NCBI GenBank assembly: GCA_003667245.1
Contig: RCNN01000036.1
Span: 62,001 to 126,000, forward strand
Length of the DNA stretch: 64,000 nucleotides
From: Heterostelium multicystogenum
Lineage: Eukaryota > Evosea > Eumycetozoa > Acytosteliales > Acytosteliaceae
Reading direction: 5' to 3'
Below are positions 58,769 to 64,000 of the stretch, piece after piece (within the stretch, counting starts at the first letter, position 1; the number at the start of each line of letters is the position of its first letter). The notes beneath the pieces were generated by a model, which was not told where the DNA came from, ran no database searches, and saw nothing but the letters and a program-made list of their open reading frames with translations. The position numbers and the translations under genes are program-made.

Positions 58769-61402
58769 TTAATTTGAAATAGGTTTTACAGTCCACTGAT
58801 CAGTTTTTTTGGCACCTTCAAAGTTACCAGGGCCACTTGCATAGTAGAGTGGGGTTTGCCAGAGACAGGCTATTTCGTGTGTCATTGATGACACACCTAC
58901 ATCAATATTGTGCACTTCGTCCATGTGGAAAACTAATAGCTCACCACTATCATGTCCAAAGTATTTGGTGGTTGGATCTGGTATGTTGAGGTTCAATGTT
59001 ACATCAACTGGCATCCATCCTATGTTGTCAATCCAGACCTCAGACTTACAATGTGGACCAACTCCGTCTCCGGAGGAGAAATCAGCGCCACGTCCGACGA
59101 TCGAGCGTGCGGGAATGCCTGATTTTCTTAAAATGGCGTTGTATAGCATAGCCAAACAACCACAGTCACCTTTTCCGATTTGAATGGTAGTGCATATAGG
59201 CTTCCAACCAAAATCTTCGTTATTATATTTAAAGTGTTCATGAATGAACAAATTGACGCGATAAGCAAAGCAAAGAGGTGTTTCAGCCTCTGCTCCATTC
59301 GATTGTTGAATGATCAAGTTATTCTTATTGACAAAGTCGACGAACACTGGGTCATCCAGTGTATAGTTTTTGGAAGAACGAGTATAGAAACTGAACTCCT
59401 CGGCTGAGAGTGGTTCTACATTTTCCCATTGATCACATTCCACCATATCGATCTTATAAAGATCTGCCTCGATAATAAAACGACCTCTTAATCTTCCAGT
59501 ATCTTGGGGAGGCATAATATTTGAGGGAACGATTGCTCGGAATACATAATGATAATCAGTGGTCAAAAGTTCACCATTTGTCAACCAATTTTGATTAAAA
59601 TCATATATTTCCAAACCCGAGCTTCTGACACTTTGATTCATTGCTGTAGGTGGTGCTGGCATTGTGACAGACCAAACATTGGGCTGGAGATTTGGTGCCG
59701 CATAACTAAAGTCGTAGGTACCAATAACGGAGCGAGCAAAGCTTGGTACCAATTTAAACTTTTTGTGAGGGCCAAATAACTCACGATGTTTTGCAAAATT
59801 GGCAGAAGGTACCAAATTGGTTCGACTATTCGATCTACTTCCTGATGCTGCTAGAGAATTTAGATTTACTGATGGCTTGGTTGCTGTTGGTTGTTGTGGG
59901 TTCATAGGCTTTGGGGGTTGTTGTTGAATTGGTTGTCTAATTGGTGGTTGTTGTTGTTGGATAACACTCTTTGGTCGACTTGAAGTTGGCTGTGGAGGTA
60001 CTGTTTGATTAGGGGCTGAAGTAGATGCAGCTGGCTTCGGACTAATTCCCATAGGCTTAACAACATTTTTGTTGATCTGTGATGGCAATACTCCTGATGA
60101 TTGTGTCGACTGATTAGTCGGTTGCTGTGTAGGTTGTACAGTGGAGCTTGGTGTTGGTTGGGATGGTCTTAAATAACTTCCACTTTTAGCAACCTGATTA
60201 CTGCTAGGATTAGGCTGAACTGGAGTGTGTAGAGAATTATTAAAACTATTACTCTTTGGTGTGGATTTTAGAGTTACAGGTTGTGATGGAGGAGGTTGAT
60301 ATGATTGTTGAACACTGTCTGGGAATAATACTTCATTATGTACCAATAACTTTTTCTTTGTAAAGGGACCATATGGCTTTTCTAAATCAACAGGTGGTCC
60401 TGGAAGAGAAGGTGATATATCATTTTGTTGTTGTTGTTGTTGTTGCACTGGTTGTTGCATTGGTGGTGACATTCTATTTTGAGATTGAATTGGTGTAGGA
60501 TTTGGCTGATATGGTTGATAAGCATTGTTTCCATTAGATTGAGTAGATGCTCCATCAATTTCCAATGCAGATAAACTAGTCTGAACTCCAGACATATAGT
60601 TTGCAATTGGGTTGTTATAGGGAGGTGGATTATTCAAAACTTCAGAGCACTCATAAAGATTCTTATAAATGTTATTGAAGAGTACAGAGAGTGATTCCTG
60701 GATTGACATGAGTGGCCTGTCGAAAATATCGTTTTTCTCCTCAAAGAATTGATATATTTCTTGCATAACACTCTGGTTCTTTTGTATGTATGAATGTTTC
60801 TTTAGTTTGTTGTTGTTCTCCTCAGCGGGTAGCTTTGAAGGGTCTTTTGGAGGCTTCTCGCGCAAGCTCTTTAGTTTGGAATCAGAGTTCTCCAAATCCA
60901 TTAAATATTGGTCTCTTGTCGCAATAGAGTCTTTTTATTGATTTGATCCGGGCAACGGTTCTACCAATGGTTTCATAGTTTTGTTGATTAGATTCCTAAA
61001 TAAACCAAAAGAAGATAAGTAACAAGAATCATACTATGGCATATCAAGCAGTACATACATTCCAATTGTTGAATGATATTTCAATTAATTTGTTTGTTTC
61101 CACACAATTTGCAGCGAGGGGATGGTCGTTATGATAATATTTTGTAATAGTCTTGCCAACACAATCAATATGCAAGAATGTTTCTAAACAACAATGAATT
61201 TATTAGTCATATGACGATCAAAGTGAACAATTTCAAACTGATAGCTACTCCTTAAGTTTTTAACACGCTTATTTAGAGAAGTATGAATGGCTACAATATA
61301 TTCTGCAACATATTTGAACTCCTTCCTGCTGTTCTCAAAATTGGAATCAGACTTTGAAGGACCACCTGAAATGGTATTCTTAATCTTTTGTAGAATACTC
61401 AT
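58769..61402 (-). CDS. BAR-like domain fused to transglutaminase-like domain
   Basis: About 835 aa in three exons (61249-61402, 61059-61183, 58769-60995), with one frame change in the A-run near 60935. The N-terminus MSILQKIKNTISGGPSKSDS, EFKYVAEYIVAIHTSLNKRV, HPLAANCVETNKLI and EEKNDIFDRPLMSIQESLSV follows the BAR-like gene next door closely. A long S/P/Q/T-rich linker (about 300 residues) follows. The C-terminal 350 residues are transglutaminase-like: VNLFIHEHFKYNNEDFGWKP, IGKGDCGCLAMLYNAILRKS with the Cys, IPARSIVGRGADF, GVGPHCKSEVWIDNIGW with the His, and MPVDVTLNL with the Asp. The Cys-His-Asp triad is therefore intact in sequence. No signal peptide, so cytosolic. Likely a membrane-bound protein crosslinking or peptidase-type enzyme; activity unproven. 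Confidence 0.85.
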
Positions 61403-61687
61403 GATAATAAATAGCTACAATACTTTGATAATATTATTTTAAGATGAAAAGTAATATAATTGCAAATATAATAAATATAATATTCAAATCAAATATAATG
61501 GAATATTGTAAAAAGCCAACAACAAACTAATCAACTTGAAAGTTATCAAAAAATGATTGTGGGCAATCAAATTAAAATTATAATTTGCAGGTTTTAAAAG
61601 GATTTCAAATAAACAAAAAATTGTTTAGATCATTGTTGTGGGGAATAAAACTGTTTTATCATAATTTCAAACTTTTCTTAGTTGTTT

Positions 61688-64000
61688 TCAGCGGTTTGGG
61701 GGAATGTTGCTAAAATTTGAGTTGGATGGTGAGCGTGATAGTGATGCACTACTGGTCGATGTCTTTATGGAAAGTTGAATTGGAATCACTCTATCGAGTA
61801 AGAGTTTCAAGTCGTCAGATGACAACAATTGCATACTTTTTGATCTGATCTTCACTGAAATATCTTTTGGCATATTGTGTGATCTGGTCAAAACCATCTG
61901 CAATATTAGTGCGGATTGGCTTCATCAACAGATTTTGTGTCATAGCTGAGAGATAAAGCTTCATTCTAGCAATGATCTCTGGAAGATATGTCTCAATTCT
62001 CTTGACAACTTCTTTGATGATTTCATTTATTCTCACTAATGTGTGAAATAGGTCAATTTTATATCTTTGTATATATACATTATAATGAGTTACTTACTTG
62101 GCTCAGCAAACGGTTGCTGGGATAAGGTAGAGTTGACAACATTTGAATTTTCCCGACTGGATTGGTTCAAGTAGACAGAGATCTTTGTTAAAACTGTTAA
62201 AAGTGGATCAATGGTATGGTTGGATGTTGAAAGTATAAACGATTCTATCACTAGTTTTAATTCTTTTTCTAAATCCTAAATAATAGATGGATATGTTAGC
62301 GGAATGTATCCAGTCATTAATGAAACGCAATTTACTTTTTTTAGAATCTATGCTTGTATTTGTCACTCTAGGATTGGCAGCAGAGGTTATAACATTATAA
62401 ATGGGATTGTTGGTCGAGAGTGCAAACAAAGATCCATAATTATACAAACTAGATAATGCGTCTAAAAAAACAATTAACGATAGGTTTCCAATTTGGATGA
62501 AGAACACTAACATACGTTTTAAATTTGGGAAATCGACAATCTTCTCAATGATTACAAAGTTAATATCGAATGGTGTGATTTGTTCACGCAAGATAATAAA
62601 ATATTTAATAAGAAATAGTTGAGAGTCTGTAATTGCAAAAGGATTGTCCTGGAATAGTTTTTAAGAGAATGAATTAGTTTACATACGATACAAAGTGATT
62701 GATTTTGTATAATATACTCACTTGCTTAGTGGCTATGAGTGAACTTGCTTTGATGAGAGTATATGTACATGCTTCAACAGCCTCCTGTGCAAGACCTTCA
62801 AAAATCTTGGTATCTACAACCAGGTATAGTTTCGATAGACATGTTAATGTTTTCTCGAGTGTTGGGTACCATGACGAATACATTGATTTTGGAGTGGTAT
62901 TGCCTGATGATGCCAGCTTATGCATATTGTTGGGATAATCAATATCTGCTGGCGAAGGATGGAATGTTCTAATCTCATCGCGTATATATGTTTGGATTAG
63001 GAAAAGCAATCTCTCTTGAATATCTTGAAGCATTCGTTGTACAGCCAATCGTAGTCCATTGCTGTATCGTGTAGATTGTTCAATAATATCATCCAAGATT
63101 TCATTTCTAATTAAGTGAGCCAAATTACAAAGTTCTTCAAATGAATGAATATGTAGATATATGGGTCTAATAGTATCGTACAACTGTTGGGCATATTCAT
63201 CTAATAGCTCACTAGAGTAAAGTAGTGATTAGAATGAAGAAGTTCTATGGTCATTAGGTATTCAGTTTTACTTACTTGAAATTGGCAGTCTGTTTATCAA
63301 AGAAATCAATATATATTTGATACTCATTTTCAAATATCTGTACCATGTAGATGCAAAGGTTTTGTACAAGTGATGGAACATTGGCACTATTGATGCTATT
63401 AGTTGAGTCATACATCGATTTTGTAAGTTGTTGGAGCTTCAGTGTTATAATAGGGGTGAGGATCAACTTCCTATTCTTAAAGTAGATCGAGTGACAATCT
63501 TTAATATAGGAGGTATATTGACCAACGGCACGCTTCTCCAGCTCCAAACACAATGGTCTAAGTTTTGGTGCAAATGCACGAAATTTAATGTTTGAAATCT
63601 GAAAGTCACTGTCGATATCTTTCATTGATGTAAGGATCTCTTTGGTAATGATCTTAAGTGATGCTGAAATATAATCTTTAATCAAACCCAATGCTCGCTG
63701 GAATAGCAATGTATATTGTAAAATATATTTAGAGGTACCCTGGAAATTAATCTGGAACAACTGATTAATATATAAATATGATGGAACATAGGTAATCAAT
63801 GATAGTTACATTCTTTTTCATAAATTGAATACAATCTTCCAGTGTTTCCAGACTGGACATGAAGTTTGGATCTGTTACAGTAAAATTTGAACTATTGAAT
63901 TTCTTGGTACTTTGCTCCAACTCCAAGTAGTATTTCAGTTTCTCGTGAATGGTTTGGACAATATATCTTAATCTTAGCTAAATTAAATAGAATGTTAGGT
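61688..64000 (-). CDS. cog3: COG3 (Sec34) conserved oligomeric Golgi complex subunit, partial
   Basis: Cog3 is a lobe A subunit of the COG tether for vesicle traffic within the Golgi. The 5' part lies beyond the right edge; the acceptor of an exon is at 63978-63979. Further introns are 63761-63809, 63212-63275, 62649-62721, 62462-62515, 62276-62335 and 62036-62097. Motifs: LQYTLLFQRALGLIKDYISA, KFRAFAPKLRPLCLELEKRA, LYDTIRPIYLHIHSFEELCN, LRLAVQRMLQDIQERLLFLI, WYPTLEKTLTCLSKLYLVVD and AQEAVEACTYTLIKASSLIA, all in the family order, and the C-terminal EVVKRIETYLPEIIARMKLY. A frame change is near 61840. The stop is at 61688-61690. All recognised junctions are in phase. Confidence 0.9.

Noticed and set aside
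1..64000. tRNA genes, CRISPR arrays, transposons or integrase genes
   Set aside because: By eye I saw no cloverleaf with matching A and B boxes, no regular spacer array and no transposase or reverse transcriptase motifs. A tRNAscan-SE and RepeatMasker run would be decisive for short elements.

Overview
The window looks like nuclear DNA from a dictyostelid social amoeba. Intergenic DNA is extremely A+T-rich. Exons are less so. Introns are short (about 45-100 bp, GT..AG) and A+T-rich. Proteins carry poly-N, poly-Q and S/T/P tracts, and simple repeats are common. Almost every gene has a eukaryotic housekeeping or regulatory homologue: TOM40, SAP30, Yippee, NAF1, ARS2, VPS54, RBM26/27, TAPT1, cytochrome c heme lyase and COG3. 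There are no bacterial, viral or transposon genes. The species is not decided here.

Layout. 0.5-6.3 kb, plus strand: a Cys4/SAP-like protein, a GH15-family protein and TOM40. 6.9-7.8 kb: a PHO80-type cyclin on the minus strand. 7.8-15.5 kb: a gene-poor stretch with one possible two-exon secreted peptide. 15.5-19.8 kb: SAP30, a tandem HMG-box (TFAM-like) protein, a C16orf72/HAPSTR1-like protein (minus) and Yippee. 19.8-22.9 kb: a decayed piece of NAF1, then NAF1 and a monoglyceride-lipase-like hydrolase (both minus). 24.2-26.3 kb: a flavin amine oxidase convergent with an unusual signal-peptidase-like gene. 27.0-31.6 kb: ARS2/SERRATE and a second PHO80-type cyclin. 31.6-33.9 kb: intergenic DNA with coding-like debris. 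33.9-64 kb: a gene-dense block, nearly all minus strand. It holds an NME6-like NDP kinase (plus), VPS54, a multispan membrane protein, RBM26/27, an Hsp20 (plus), TAPT1, a SET protein with a signal peptide, OsmC, a tRNA-binding OB-fold protein, a single-pass membrane protein, heme lyase (plus), a fimbrin-like CH plus RasGAP protein, a BAR-like/transglutaminase paralogue pair, and the 3' part of COG3, which runs off the right edge.

Functional themes are nuclear RNA fate (ARS2, RBM26/27, NAF1), chromatin repression (SAP30), mitochondrial biogenesis (TOM40, heme lyase, TFAM-like HMG protein, OsmC, possible inner-membrane-protease relative), Golgi tethering (VPS54, COG3), and cortical cytoskeleton or membrane remodelling (CH-RasGAP, BAR-like proteins). 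Clustering of these genes is probably incidental.

Many genes are split by one-base frame changes, often in homopolymers or short repeats. Homology and protein character continue across the breaks. This suggests uncorrected indel errors in a draft assembly more than true pseudogenes, but the sequence alone cannot prove it. Where a gene has breaks, the coordinates span the whole gene and the breaks are noted.
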